This document shows, piece by piece, positions 34,124 to 42,145 of a stretch of DNA of 64,000 nt; the first letter of the stretch is position 1; each line of letters opens with the position of its first letter. Both the position numbers and the translations under genes were made by a program. The stretch is taken from NCBI GenBank assembly GCA_012270555.1, contig JAAXIC010000018.1, forward strand, positions 62,001-126,000, written 5' to 3'. The notes below the pieces were generated by a model. It saw only the letters and a program-made list of their open reading frames with translations, ran no database searches and was not told the DNA's origin. This stretch comes from Chloroflexota bacterium. GTDB taxonomy: Bacteria > Chloroflexota > UBA11872 > VXOZ01.

Positions 34124-35047
34124 CTAGGAGTTAATTCGCTCCAGCCAGCGCGCGAAGCTCTCCGAGCACCAGTATGCCGGATCACTTTCTGCCGCAGCGA
34201 TCCAGGCATCCATCACCGGTCGCATGCGCATGCGGCGCAGGCGGGCGGATCCGATGTTCTCGTATTGCAGTAAGCCTTTCTTAGCGAAGAGTTCCTCTGC
34301 TACCAGACGCTTCTTGAGGCCGATGCCCGCCCAGATCCCGCCGCGCGTCCAGCCGCTTACCTGTGCCAGCAAGTCTTTGTGGCGGTCGGGTGCGGCGCGG
34401 GCTATTGCCCGGTGTATCAGGTGCGTCTCGACAAAGTGCACCATGGTAAGACGTTGGCAGTTCACGCCGATGAGGCAGTAGAAGACGTTCCAATCATAAA
34501 AGCGCTGCCAGGGGCTCTGCGCGGCGAACGCGCCGGGACCCCACGGAGCCTCGCGCAGACCGGATTCCCCGTGGTTGGCCGTGAGTTCCGCAGCCCTCGG
34601 ACCAATCGCGCTCACCGAGTGCGTGTAGTGGTTGCTGCGCAGCGCTTCCGGCCGCCGGCGGAAGGTCTCCGGTATCAGGCCGCAGTAGGTTGGCGTATGC
34701 GCAATGCTCCAGTGGTCCCACACGCGGTTTCTTTCTTTGAGCCCACGCCATGAACTGAGTGTGGGTACGGCAACCGTGCCCGTGGGGCCCACGGCATCCA
34801 GGAAGCCGTCGATGACGGCGTCCGCGCCCCCGACCACGGTACCCATGCTGCTTAGGGAACTATGGAACAGAACGGTATCGCCTGTGCGTAGTCCCGCGGT
34901 GTACAAGGCGCCCGCGATGTCTTCTCGGGTAACGCGGATAGCAGGATCGCCGGGTTCGCGTTCCATGTAGCCGCTGGCGGCAGCATCCGGTTCCACACTA
35001 GCCTTAGTCCGCCGGGCGGCGCGCTCCGCGCTTTCACGTATTGCCAC
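34124..35047 (-). CDS. AAC(3)-family acetyltransferase
   Basis: The 307-residue protein has the fold of aminoglycoside 3-N-acetyltransferases and YokD relatives: TVLFHSSLSSMGTVVGGADAVIDGFLDAVG near the N-terminus, VPTLS, and the block RSNHYTHSVSAIGPRA, with SPWQRFYDWNVFYCLIG in the place of the acetyl-CoA site region. The family transfers acetyl groups to amino groups; many chromosomal members are not linked to drug resistance, and there is no sign of a resistance cassette here. GTG start. It follows the aldo/keto reductase gene on the same strand by 68 bases and is probably in its operon. Confidence 0.87.
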   Translation of the reverse strand: MAIRESAERAARRTKASVEPDAAASGYMEREPGDPAIRVTREDIAGALYTAGLRTGDTVLFHSSLSSMGTVVGGADAVIDGFLDAVGPTGTVAVPTLSSWRGLKERNRVWDHWSIAHTPTYCGLIPETFRRRPEALRSNHYTHSVSAIGPRAAELTANHGESGLREAPWGPGAFAAQSPWQRFYDWNVFYCLIGVNCQRLTMVHFVETHLIHRAIARAAPDRHKDLLAQVSGWTRGGIWAGIGLKKRLVAEELFAKKGLLQYENIGSARLRRMRMRPVMDAWIAAAESDPAYWCSESFARWLERINS

Positions 35048-35115
35048 AGGCAGCGCCTCTCAAGCGAAACCCAATGGTAGCGGCAATGTGGCAATCGTCA
35101 TGTCGATGGCCGCGG

Positions 35116-36078
35116 TCATCCCGGGAGTACTGACATGGGCGGTACAATGTCGTCGACGGCGGCGAGTTCGCCAGCTGTCAGCGTGACCTCGAGGGCGCCC
35201 AAGTTGTCCTGCAGTTGTTGCAGGGTACGCGGTCCAATGATGGGCGCGGTGATGCCGGGTTGCGCCAGGAGCCAGGCGAGGGCCAACTGGCTCAGCGTGA
35301 TGCCCTTCCCAGCGGCTAATTCCTCCAGATTTTCGAGCGCGTCGAAGGTCGGCGCGTACATATCGCCCGTAAAGTCCATGCCGCGTCCAGCAAAACGCGA
35401 ATCGGCAGGCGCATCGCCGCCGCGCCGGTACTTGCCGGTGAGCCACCCGCCGCCGAGCGGACTATACGGCACCACGCCAAGGCCGAACTTGCGCGTCACC
35501 GGCAGCACCTCCGCCTCGATAGAACGGTCGACCAGGCTGTATTCAGGCTGCTCCGAGACGATAGGGGCGAGGCCGAGCCTATCGGAGGTCCAGAGGGCCT
35601 CGCAGAGTTGCCAGCCGGCGAACTTCGAGGTGCCGAAGTAGAGAATCTTGCCCTGGCGCCGCAGGTCTTCCAGCGTCCGCAGGGTCTCCTCGATGGGCAC
35701 TTCGGGATCGGGCCGGTGCAGTTGGTAGAGGTCGATGCGGTCGGTGTTCAACCGCCGCAGGCTGGCATGCGCCTGCTCCATGATGTGGTAGCGGCTGCTG
35801 CCGCGGTCGTTCGGGCCGTCGCCCATGGGGTGAAAGACCTTGGTCGCCAGCACGACCCTGTCACGGCGATCTTGAATCGCCCGGCCGACGATCGTCTCGG
35901 CATATCCCCTCGGTTCCGAATAGGCGTTTGCCGTGTCTATCACGTTGATGCCGGCGTCCAGCGCGGCATGGATGAGCGCGGTCGCGTTCTCCTCGGAGAT
36001 GCGTGTATTGAAATAGGCCGTACCCAGCCACAGCGGCGAGACCTTGACACCGGCGCGTCCCAGATTGCGATATTCCAT
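35116..36078 (-). CDS. Aldo/keto reductase
   Basis: The 320-residue (alpha/beta)8 protein has all four catalytic residues of the family: Asp48 and Tyr53 in DTANAYSEP, Lys80 in LATKVF and His121 in YQLHRPDP. NADPH-binding segments PIIGPRTLQQLQDNLGAL lie at the C-terminus. Family members reduce sugar or ketone carbonyls. It is the first gene of a two-gene unit with the AAC(3)-like gene. Upstream are two hairpins that end the preceding SBP transcript. Confidence 0.92.
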   Translation of the reverse strand: MEYRNLGRAGVKVSPLWLGTAYFNTRISEENATALIHAALDAGINVIDTANAYSEPRGYAETIVGRAIQDRRDRVVLATKVFHPMGDGPNDRGSSRYHIMEQAHASLRRLNTDRIDLYQLHRPDPEVPIEETLRTLEDLRRQGKILYFGTSKFAGWQLCEALWTSDRLGLAPIVSEQPEYSLVDRSIEAEVLPVTRKFGLGVVPYSPLGGGWLTGKYRRGGDAPADSRFAGRGMDFTGDMYAPTFDALENLEELAAGKGITLSQLALAWLLAQPGITAPIIGPRTLQQLQDNLGALEVTLTAGELAAVDDIVPPMSVLPG

Positions 36079-36174
36079 GGATTAGGCTCCCTGTACTTTG
36101 ATGATGTGTTGTGCTTCTAGCATACCGCCTTGGGAGATTCTCTGTTCAGTGGTTGCCACCGTTTAGGTCGAAGT

Positions 36175-36278
36175 TGCGGAACGCTCAACTCACTACGGTT
36201 GAGTGGCTCCGCATTCTAGCAGTGTGCGCTTTAATCACTAGCGTGCCTACAGGTCATTGTAACCCGTAGGCACGCTAG
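36175..36278 (-). terminator. Double hairpin downstream of a solute-binding protein gene
   Basis: The first stem is CTAGCGTGCCTAC (36238-36250) with GTAGGCACGCTAG (36266-36278), 13 perfect pairs; a second, imperfect stem uses TGCGGAACGCTCAAC (36175) and GTTGAGTGGCTCCGCA (up to 36213). A near copy of the first stem lies behind the next SBP gene (38153-38193), so it was duplicated with that gene. Neither is followed by a clear T-run. Confidence 0.6.
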
Positions 36279-36359
36279 TTCCCATCAGACTGCTACCGGT
36301 GGTGCGAGAAATCACGCCCGACTATTATCAGCGCGTTTTCCTCACCTCACGGTCGGTGT

Positions 36360-37739
36360 CTAGCCAAACTCCGCGATGAAGTCGTCCATCGCCGTCTGCG
36401 CTTGCTCCTCGAACGTGCGCATACCTTCGGCAACGGTAACCTCGCCGCGCATGATGGACTGGAGATTCCTGCTCGTGATCGGGAGAATGTCACCCGCGCC
36501 CGGCACACTCACGACGAAGCGGGCGCCTTGCATCTCGTCGATGGCGAGCTTGCGCAGCTTGTCGTCGCCAATGTAGGCCTCGCTTTGGGCAACGCTTGCG
36601 CGCACGGGGATGCGGTCCATGGCAATCGACCAGCGCAAGTTCACGTCCGCGCCGTACATGAAGTCGGCCCAGGCGAAACCGCCGTCGGGATTGCTGCTGC
36701 CGTTGGGCAGGCAGAACGCCCAGTCGCCGGAGTAGGTGGCTTGCAGAGCGGTGCTGGAATCCAGCGCCGGATACGGCCCAAAGTCGTAGTCGAGGCCTTC
36801 GGCGTAAGGACCGAGGGAGGCACGAGTAGCGTTGGTCAGATACATGTAGGTATTGCCGCCGCTGCCGTACTCTTGCAAGCGGTTCTCGAAGGTGCCGTGG
36901 AACTCGCGCACCTTATCGTAGCCGCCCTGAAAGTCCAGGACTTTCTTGAGCCAATCCACGGTATTGATGGCGAGATCGTTGTTGACCTGGATCTTCGTCC
37001 GGTCCGCGCTGAGCATTTCGCCGCCCTGCTGCCAGTAGCCGACCATCCACGTGTGGATGCCGCCGGAGCCGCGGAAGGGGTCCCAGCCGAGACGCACGAT
37101 GTTGTCACCCTCGACTTTGTGCACCTTGAGCAGCGCCTCGTCCATCTCCTCCCGGGAGGCCGGCGGTGTTTCGGGATCAAGGCCGGCTTCCAGTGAGTGG
37201 TCCACGTTCAGATAGATGACGCGGGCGTCAATGCTATAGCTGATGCCGTAGGTCTGTCCCGCCCATTGCATGGCCTCGTATTTGCCCGGCCAGAGGTCGT
37301 CCAAAGGCACATTGGCCGAGGCAGCGATATAGGCGTCGAGCGGACGGACGAGCTCCAGCAGACCCCACTGGGGCTGGATGTAGGACTGGGTCTTGGAGTT
37401 GTCGGGGGCGACACCTGCCGCGACCACGGTGGGAATATCGCCAAAGCCACCGTTACCGCGAATGAGCGGCACCAGCGTGTAGTTGGTGGTTTCATCGAAC
37501 TCCGCGCGGATCTGCATGGGGATCTCTTCGCGGTCGAAGTTCCACGGATCAAAGCCCGTATACCAGAAGACGACGGGCTTCTTCTCCATCATCATCTCGC
37601 CGGAGTCGCCATCGCCCTCCGCCGCGGGTGCTTCTTCCATGGCCCCGGTGCCTGCTTGCGCGCCGCAGGCCGCAAGCAGCGCGCCCGCGCCGGTCAGGGC
37701 AGCCGTGCCGAGGAAATGTCGTCTGGACAGTGATGCCAT
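36360..37739 (-). CDS. ABC-type solute-binding protein, Tat lipoprotein, tandem copy B
   Basis: The 459-residue protein has a twin-arginine signal SRRHFLG, lipobox LLAAC (Cys25), an acidic linker and a family 1 sugar-binding fold. AGGAGG stands nine bases before the ATG, fixing the start. It differs from the neighbouring copy at 38275-39654 at about 36 of 459 residues by my count, clustered in the first 60 residues of the mature protein (PWNFDREEIPMQI versus PWNFDNEELPQAL). No membrane or ATPase transport gene is beside it. The ligand is unknown; Trp- and Tyr-rich segments suggest a carbohydrate. Confidence 0.93.
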   Translation of the reverse strand: MASLSRRHFLGTAALTGAGALLAACGAQAGTGAMEEAPAAEGDGDSGEMMMEKKPVVFWYTGFDPWNFDREEIPMQIRAEFDETTNYTLVPLIRGNGGFGDIPTVVAAGVAPDNSKTQSYIQPQWGLLELVRPLDAYIAASANVPLDDLWPGKYEAMQWAGQTYGISYSIDARVIYLNVDHSLEAGLDPETPPASREEMDEALLKVHKVEGDNIVRLGWDPFRGSGGIHTWMVGYWQQGGEMLSADRTKIQVNNDLAINTVDWLKKVLDFQGGYDKVREFHGTFENRLQEYGSGGNTYMYLTNATRASLGPYAEGLDYDFGPYPALDSSTALQATYSGDWAFCLPNGSSNPDGGFAWADFMYGADVNLRWSIAMDRIPVRASVAQSEAYIGDDKLRKLAIDEMQGARFVVSVPGAGDILPITSRNLQSIMRGEVTVAEGMRTFEEQAQTAMDDFIAEFG

Positions 37740-37860
37740 CTCGTTCACCCTCCTGGGTAAAGAACTACTCTCGAACGCTCCCTGCATCCTTACGAAAAAA
37801 CCACGCGCTCTTTGGCGGTTCCCTCCAGCGCCAATGCGCGCGTCTCACTAAGAATGCTTG

Positions 37861-37889
37861 ATAGTAATTCTAGGCAGATAGTCCGTCAA
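37861..37889 (-). promoter_or_regulatory. Putative promoter of solute-binding protein copy B
   Basis: Read on the minus strand, TTGACG (37884-37889) is followed after 17 bases by TACTAT (37861-37866). It lies about 120 bases upstream of the start at 37739. The other SBP genes of this cluster have a TTGAC -35 too. Confidence 0.55.
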
Positions 37890-38075
37890 TTTGCAAGATG
37901 TCTTGGCGGGAATGCCTTTTCAAAGAGAATTTGGGATGGGCGATACTCTGTCGTCGGTCTGTACGGCGCTCAATTCCAACGTTGATCGCAGCCTCATCTT
38001 GTCTTTGTGAAACGTCGTGTAGGCCGGGAGTTATCGGGAGTGGAGGGAGGGATCTGCTGAGTCGGGAACAATGAT

Positions 38076-38103
38076 GTAGAGGCACGGTATACCGTGCCCC
38101 TAC
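38076..38103. repeat. 28-bp palindrome, copy 2 (variant)
   Basis: The half-sites are GTAGAGGCACGGT and ACCGTGCCCCTAC with a two-base centre, differing from the standard copy by GG to AG and AT to GT changes. It lies 172 bases behind the stop of the solute-binding protein gene at 38275. Confidence 0.8.
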
Positions 38104-38130
38104 TGCAGACCGCCAAATACGATTGGCCGT

Positions 38131-38193
38131 ATTCTTCTTTATAAAAGAAGAACTAGCGTCTCTACAGGTCATTGCGACCCATAGACACGCTAG
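38131..38193 (-). terminator. Duplicate terminator region downstream of solute-binding protein copy A
   Basis: A CTAGCGTCTCTAC stem with GTAGACACGCTAG-like partner (38153-38193, one or two mismatches) matches the hairpin at 36238-36278, including the loop core AGGTCATTG. Behind it on the minus strand lies a second small palindrome TTCTTCTTT-ATA-AAAGAAGAA (38132-38152). Confidence 0.6.
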
Positions 38194-38274
38194 TTCTTGT
38201 CAGACTGCTACCGGTGTTGCAAGGAAGCATAGTCAATCAATGACTGTGCGCGTTCCTCGCGTCACTCTCGATGT

Positions 38275-39654
38275 CTAGCCAAACTCTGCGATGAAGTCGT
38301 CCATCGCCGTCTGGGCTTGCTCCTCGAACGTGCGCATACCCTCGGCGACCGTAACCTCATTGCGCATGATGGCCTGCAGGTTTCTGCTAGTGATCGGGAG
38401 AATGTCGCCAGCGCCGGGCACACTCACGACGAAGCGGGCGCCGACCATCTCGTCAATTGCCAGTTTGCGCAGCTTGTCGTCGCCAATGTAGGCGTCGCTT
38501 TGGGCCACGCTCTGACGCACTGGAATACGATCCATAGCAATCGACCAGCGCAGGTTGGTGTCCGCGCCGTACATGAAGTCGGCCCAGGCGAAACCGCCGT
38601 CGGGATTGCTGCTGCCGTTGGGCAGGCAGAATGCCCAGTCGCCGGAATAGGTGGCCGGCAGGGCGGTGCTGGGATCCAGCGCCGGATATGGCCCAAAGTC
38701 GTAGTTGAGGCCTTCGGCGTAGGGGGCCATGGAGGTACGGGTAGCGTTGGTCAGATACATATACGTATTGCCGCCGCTGCCGTACTCCTGCAAGCGGTTC
38801 TCGAAGGTGCCGTGGAACTCGCGGACTTTATCGTAACCGCCCTGGCCGTCCAGGACTTTCTTGAGCCAGGTTACGGTATTGATAGCGAGGTCATTGTTGA
38901 CCTGGATCTTCGTCCGGTCCGGGCTGAGCATCTCGCCGCCCTGCTGCCAGTAGCCGGCCATCCAGGTGTGGATGCCGCCGGAGCCGCGGAAGGGGTCCCA
39001 GCCGAGGCGCACGATGTTGTCGCCCTCAGTCTTGTGCACCTTCAGCAGCGCTTCGTCCATCTCATCCCGGGAGGCCGGCGGAGATTCGGGATCGAGGCCG
39101 GCTTCCAGCGAATGGTCCACGTTCAGATAGATGATGCGGGCGTCGATGCTATAGCTGATGCCGTAGGTCTTGCCGGCCCACTGCATGGCCTCGTACTTGC
39201 CCGGCCAGAGGTCGTCCAATGACACGTTAGCAGATGCAGAGATGTAGGCGTCCATCGGCCGCACGAGCTCCAGCAGACCCCACTGGGGCTGGATGTAGGA
39301 CTGGGTCTTGGAGTTATCCGGCGCCACACCTGCCGCTACCACGGTAGGAATGTCGCGGAAGCCACCGTTACCGCGCACGAGCGGTACCAGCGTATAGTTG
39401 GTGGTCTCGTCGAACTCCGCGCGCAGTGCCTGGGGAAGTTCCTCATTATCGAAGTTCCACGGCGCAATGCCCGTATACCAGAAGACGACGGGCTTCTTCT
39501 CCATCATCGCCTCGCCGGCGTCGCCATCGTCCTCCGCCGCGGGTGCTTCCTCCATGGCCCCGGTGCCTGCCTGCGCACCGCAGGCCGCGAGCAGCGCACC
39601 CGCGCCGGTCAGGGCAGCCGTGCCGAGGAAATGTCGTCTGGACAGTGATGCCAT
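38275..39654 (-). CDS. ABC-type solute-binding protein, Tat lipoprotein, tandem copy A
   Basis: A 459-residue protein, same length as copy B and about 92 percent identical by my count. Signal SRRHFLG, lipobox Cys25 and the whole fold are shared; differences include APWNFDNEELPQALRAE in the N-lobe and TRTSMAPYAEGLN versus TRASLGPYAEGLD in the C-lobe. TACCCAGGAGGGGTGAA upstream of the ATG is nearly identical between the copies, as is the terminator hairpin, so coding and control regions were duplicated together. It is the upstream member of the pair. No permease or ATPase gene follows. Confidence 0.93.
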   Translation of the reverse strand: MASLSRRHFLGTAALTGAGALLAACGAQAGTGAMEEAPAAEDDGDAGEAMMEKKPVVFWYTGIAPWNFDNEELPQALRAEFDETTNYTLVPLVRGNGGFRDIPTVVAAGVAPDNSKTQSYIQPQWGLLELVRPMDAYISASANVSLDDLWPGKYEAMQWAGKTYGISYSIDARIIYLNVDHSLEAGLDPESPPASRDEMDEALLKVHKTEGDNIVRLGWDPFRGSGGIHTWMAGYWQQGGEMLSPDRTKIQVNNDLAINTVTWLKKVLDGQGGYDKVREFHGTFENRLQEYGSGGNTYMYLTNATRTSMAPYAEGLNYDFGPYPALDPSTALPATYSGDWAFCLPNGSSNPDGGFAWADFMYGADTNLRWSIAMDRIPVRQSVAQSDAYIGDDKLRKLAIDEMVGARFVVSVPGAGDILPITSRNLQAIMRNEVTVAEGMRTFEEQAQTAMDDFIAEFG

Positions 39655-39777
39655 CGTGTTCACCCCTCCTGGGTAAAAGCTACTACTGATAACAATCTGC
39701 ACTCTCTTGAGTAATGGGCGCTGTTGGTGGCGGCCTGTATACCGCCCTTGCGCGGCTTTATCTCGTAGAATGCTCGC

Positions 39778-39806
39778 ACGATATTTTAGCACAAGGGGCA
39801 CGTCAA
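39778..39806 (-). promoter_or_regulatory. Putative promoter of solute-binding protein copy A
   Basis: On the minus strand TTGACG (39801-39806) is followed after 17 bases by TATCGT (39778-39783); a TGCTAAAAT extended sequence overlaps the spacer. The -35 is identical to that of copy B. Confidence 0.5.
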
Positions 39807-39892
39807 CTTGCAAGGTGTAGGGCAAAGAGGCTGCGATACGGACAGCAAACAGAGGCCCTCGACCGCTGTGGATGTGGTACTTGCCGCGGCGT

Positions 39893-41344
39893 TCATTGTT
39901 GAGGGGATGCTGACGTGTCTAGGGGTAGGCAAATGGTCACGACTGCTCCCTGTCCGGGCCCGTCGCTCGCCACGGCAATCGTGCCCCCGTGCGCTTCTAC
40001 GATGGCGCGGGCGATGGCCAGTCCCAGTCCCGTGCCGCCTATGCCGCGGCTGCGCGCTTGGTCGGTGCGGTAGAAGCGGTCGAAGACGTGGGGAAGGTCT
40101 GCGGCGGGAATGCCGATCCCGTCATCCGTAATCGCAATTGCCAACGCCTCCGCCTGTTCCGTCCCCGATACGGAATCGCTTACCAGCCCCACCCTCAGCA
40201 CAATGCTCCCGCTGGCCTCGGTCGCATGGATGGCGTTGCTCAAGACATTTCCCAAGGCTTGGCTCATACGCATCCGGTCGAGGTTCACGTCCGGGAGGTC
40301 GGGGGATACCTGCAGCGACAAGTCGACCTGTTTTGCCTGGCATTGCGGCTGCCAGCGGTCCACCTCCGCGGTGAGCAGATCGAGAACCGAACCTGATTGC
40401 AGGTTCAGACGAAGCTCCCCGTAGTCCGTCTCCGCGAGCGAGTTCAGATCCGTTACGAGACCGCGCAGCCTATCCACTTCCTGGATGATGTGGTCTGAGG
40501 CTCCCTCAGGCGTCTGCAGTCCGTCGCGCAGCCCTTTCGCCTCCAATTGTATGACGCTCAGCGGCGTATTCAGTTCATGGGAGACATCGTTTATGAGTTG
40601 CCGGCGGAGTTCGCGCTGTGTTTCCAAGGTGGTAATCATCCGGTTGAACGCCGTGCTCATGCTACCCAACTCGTCCGAGGATGTGACCGGCAGTTGGGTG
40701 GTGTCTCCCTGGGCGATTGCCTGGGTTGCCTCGGTCAGGGCCGTCACCGGCGCCGTGATTCGTTTGGACAACCAATAGGCCAGCAGCATGGCGACGCCGG
40801 CCGTCAAAATCCCGCCAATGAGGGTGATATACAGGAGCGTGTTGAGAAATCCATGCGACTCGGTCGCGAGGAACTCCTGGTTTACGTCCACGTAGACGTG
40901 GCCTACGGGCCGGTTCGCCGCCAGATCGAACACCGTCTCGCGATGCCCGGTCAGAGCGGGTGCTGCGGCCCCAGATAGCAGTTCCGAAAAATTGTCCTTC
41001 ACCACACGTCCGTCGCTGCCGACGATGACGACTCGCACCGGGTCTTGGTGAGAGAGCTCTGCGGATTCACCCCCACCTTCCGCATGCCGCTCCCCCTGCT
41101 GAACTCCAGTGTAGATGTACCCGGCCTCGGACAGCACGCTGTCCACCGTTTCCCACCCACCGGTAGCGGTGTACTCCCGGCTCAGATTCCGGGCGAGCTG
41201 GGTGGCCTCGTCACCGCCAATCCTATCCACGAACACACCCAGGCGCGACTGCGTCGCGTAATAGCCCACACCGACGCTGGTCAAGACGGTGAGGACGACG
41301 ACAAGGACGGTCGCACCCATGATGCGCCAGCGTAACGGCATCAT
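39893..41344 (-). CDS. Sensor histidine kinase (two-component system)
   Basis: The 483-residue kinase has a first membrane helix (residues about 9-30), an extracytoplasmic sensor region of about 130 residues with acidic and Gly-rich stretches (ERHAEGGGESAEL), a second membrane helix (LLYITLIGGILTAGVAMLLAYWL), a HAMP linker (KRITAPVTALTEAT), the HisKA dimerisation domain with phospho-acceptor His256 in DVSHELNTPLS, and HATPase motifs N-box LGNVLSNAIHAT, G1 ITDDGIGIP and G2 GIGGTGLGLAIA. All catalytic residues are present. It overlaps the response regulator by four bases (ATGA), so the two are co-translated. The sensor domain is unlike known families, fitting an unusual ligand. Confidence 0.93.
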   Translation of the reverse strand: MMPLRWRIMGATVLVVVLTVLTSVGVGYYATQSRLGVFVDRIGGDEATQLARNLSREYTATGGWETVDSVLSEAGYIYTGVQQGERHAEGGGESAELSHQDPVRVVIVGSDGRVVKDNFSELLSGAAAPALTGHRETVFDLAANRPVGHVYVDVNQEFLATESHGFLNTLLYITLIGGILTAGVAMLLAYWLSKRITAPVTALTEATQAIAQGDTTQLPVTSSDELGSMSTAFNRMITTLETQRELRRQLINDVSHELNTPLSVIQLEAKGLRDGLQTPEGASDHIIQEVDRLRGLVTDLNSLAETDYGELRLNLQSGSVLDLLTAEVDRWQPQCQAKQVDLSLQVSPDLPDVNLDRMRMSQALGNVLSNAIHATEASGSIVLRVGLVSDSVSGTEQAEALAIAITDDGIGIPAADLPHVFDRFYRTDQARSRGIGGTGLGLAIARAIVEAHGGTIAVASDGPGQGAVVTICLPLDTSASPQQ

Positions 41345-42018
41345 GCATCCTCCACCACGAATCGATAGCCGGCGCCGTAGACCGTCTGAATGGGCTGTCT
41401 GCCATCGCGGTTGATCTGCTTACGCAGGCGGGCGACCTGGTTGTCGACGGCGCGATCGAACCCATCGAATTCGTCGCTGAAGGTCAACGCGATGAGTTGA
41501 TCGCGGGTGAGCACCTGGTTGGGATGACGCATGAACGTCGCGAGCAGAGCGATTTGCGCCTGGCTCAGCGTCACCGGTTTTCCATTGACCGTCACGCTCC
41601 GGTCGGTCTCATTCAGCGTGATGGCGCCGCGTGTCATGACCTGCTGGACTTTGCCTTTGACGCGGCGCAGCACGGCGTCGGCGCGCGCAATGACTTCATC
41701 AGGATCGAAGGGCTTGACGATGTAATCGTCAGCGCCGCTATCCAGTCCGCCGATGCGCTCGGCGGGAGCTTCCCTGGCCGTCAGCATGATGATGGGAACG
41801 TCGGACTCGCGTCGTAGGATCTTGCACAGTTCCACGCCGTCGAGCCGGGGCAGCATGAGATCGAGGATGATCAGGTCCGGGATCAGATTTCGGGCCAGCG
41901 CCAGACCGGACTCACCGTCATGCGTAACCTCAGCGGAGAAACCGGCGCGTTCGAAATACACCTTGACCCAGTTCGCGATTCTGGTGTCGTCTTCGATAAT
42001 CAATACCGTGCCGCGCAT
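41341..42018 (-). CDS. OmpR/PhoB-family response regulator
   Basis: The 225-residue regulator has a receiver domain with acidic pocket E9-D10-D11, phospho-acceptor Asp53 in LIILDLMLPRLDG, and Lys in IVKPFDPDEV, followed by a winged-helix effector (VTLSQAQIALLATFMRHPNQVLTRDQL, then VDNQVARLRKQINRDG and VYGAGYRF in short blocks). It should control promoters after phosphorylation by the kinase that overlaps its end. The upstream neighbour on the same strand is the repeat-rich lipoprotein gene, 127 bases away, with a hairpin between. Confidence 0.94.
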   Translation of the reverse strand: MRGTVLIIEDDTRIANWVKVYFERAGFSAEVTHDGESGLALARNLIPDLIILDLMLPRLDGVELCKILRRESDVPIIMLTAREAPAERIGGLDSGADDYIVKPFDPDEVIARADAVLRRVKGKVQQVMTRGAITLNETDRSVTVNGKPVTLSQAQIALLATFMRHPNQVLTRDQLIALTFSDEFDGFDRAVDNQVARLRKQINRDGRQPIQTVYGAGYRFVVEDA

Positions 42019-42040
42019 TGTCAGCCTTCTCAGAAACTAC

Positions 42041-42081
42041 CTCAGGACGCGATGCCCCATGTGAGGCATCGCGTTCCTCAG
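42041..42081 (-). terminator. Hairpin between lipoprotein and response regulator genes
   Basis: CGCGATGCC (42048-42056) pairs with GGCATCGCG (42065-42073), and the flanks CTCAGGA and TTCCTCAG extend the stem with one bulge. There is no T-run. It could limit read-through, so that the regulator genes are made at a lower level than the lipoprotein, or stabilise the lipoprotein mRNA. Confidence 0.45.
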
Positions 42082-42145
42082 TGCGGTTCAATTATCTCAC
42101 GTGCAGTGGTCTCCAACATCCGCCTGCGGTGGATGTCGCTTGGTC

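Noticed and set aside
34124..35047. AAC(3)-like gene as an antibiotic-resistance determinant
   Set aside because: There is no cassette, integron or mobile-element context, and chromosomal family members often have other substrates; it is recorded as an acetyltransferase of unknown substrate.
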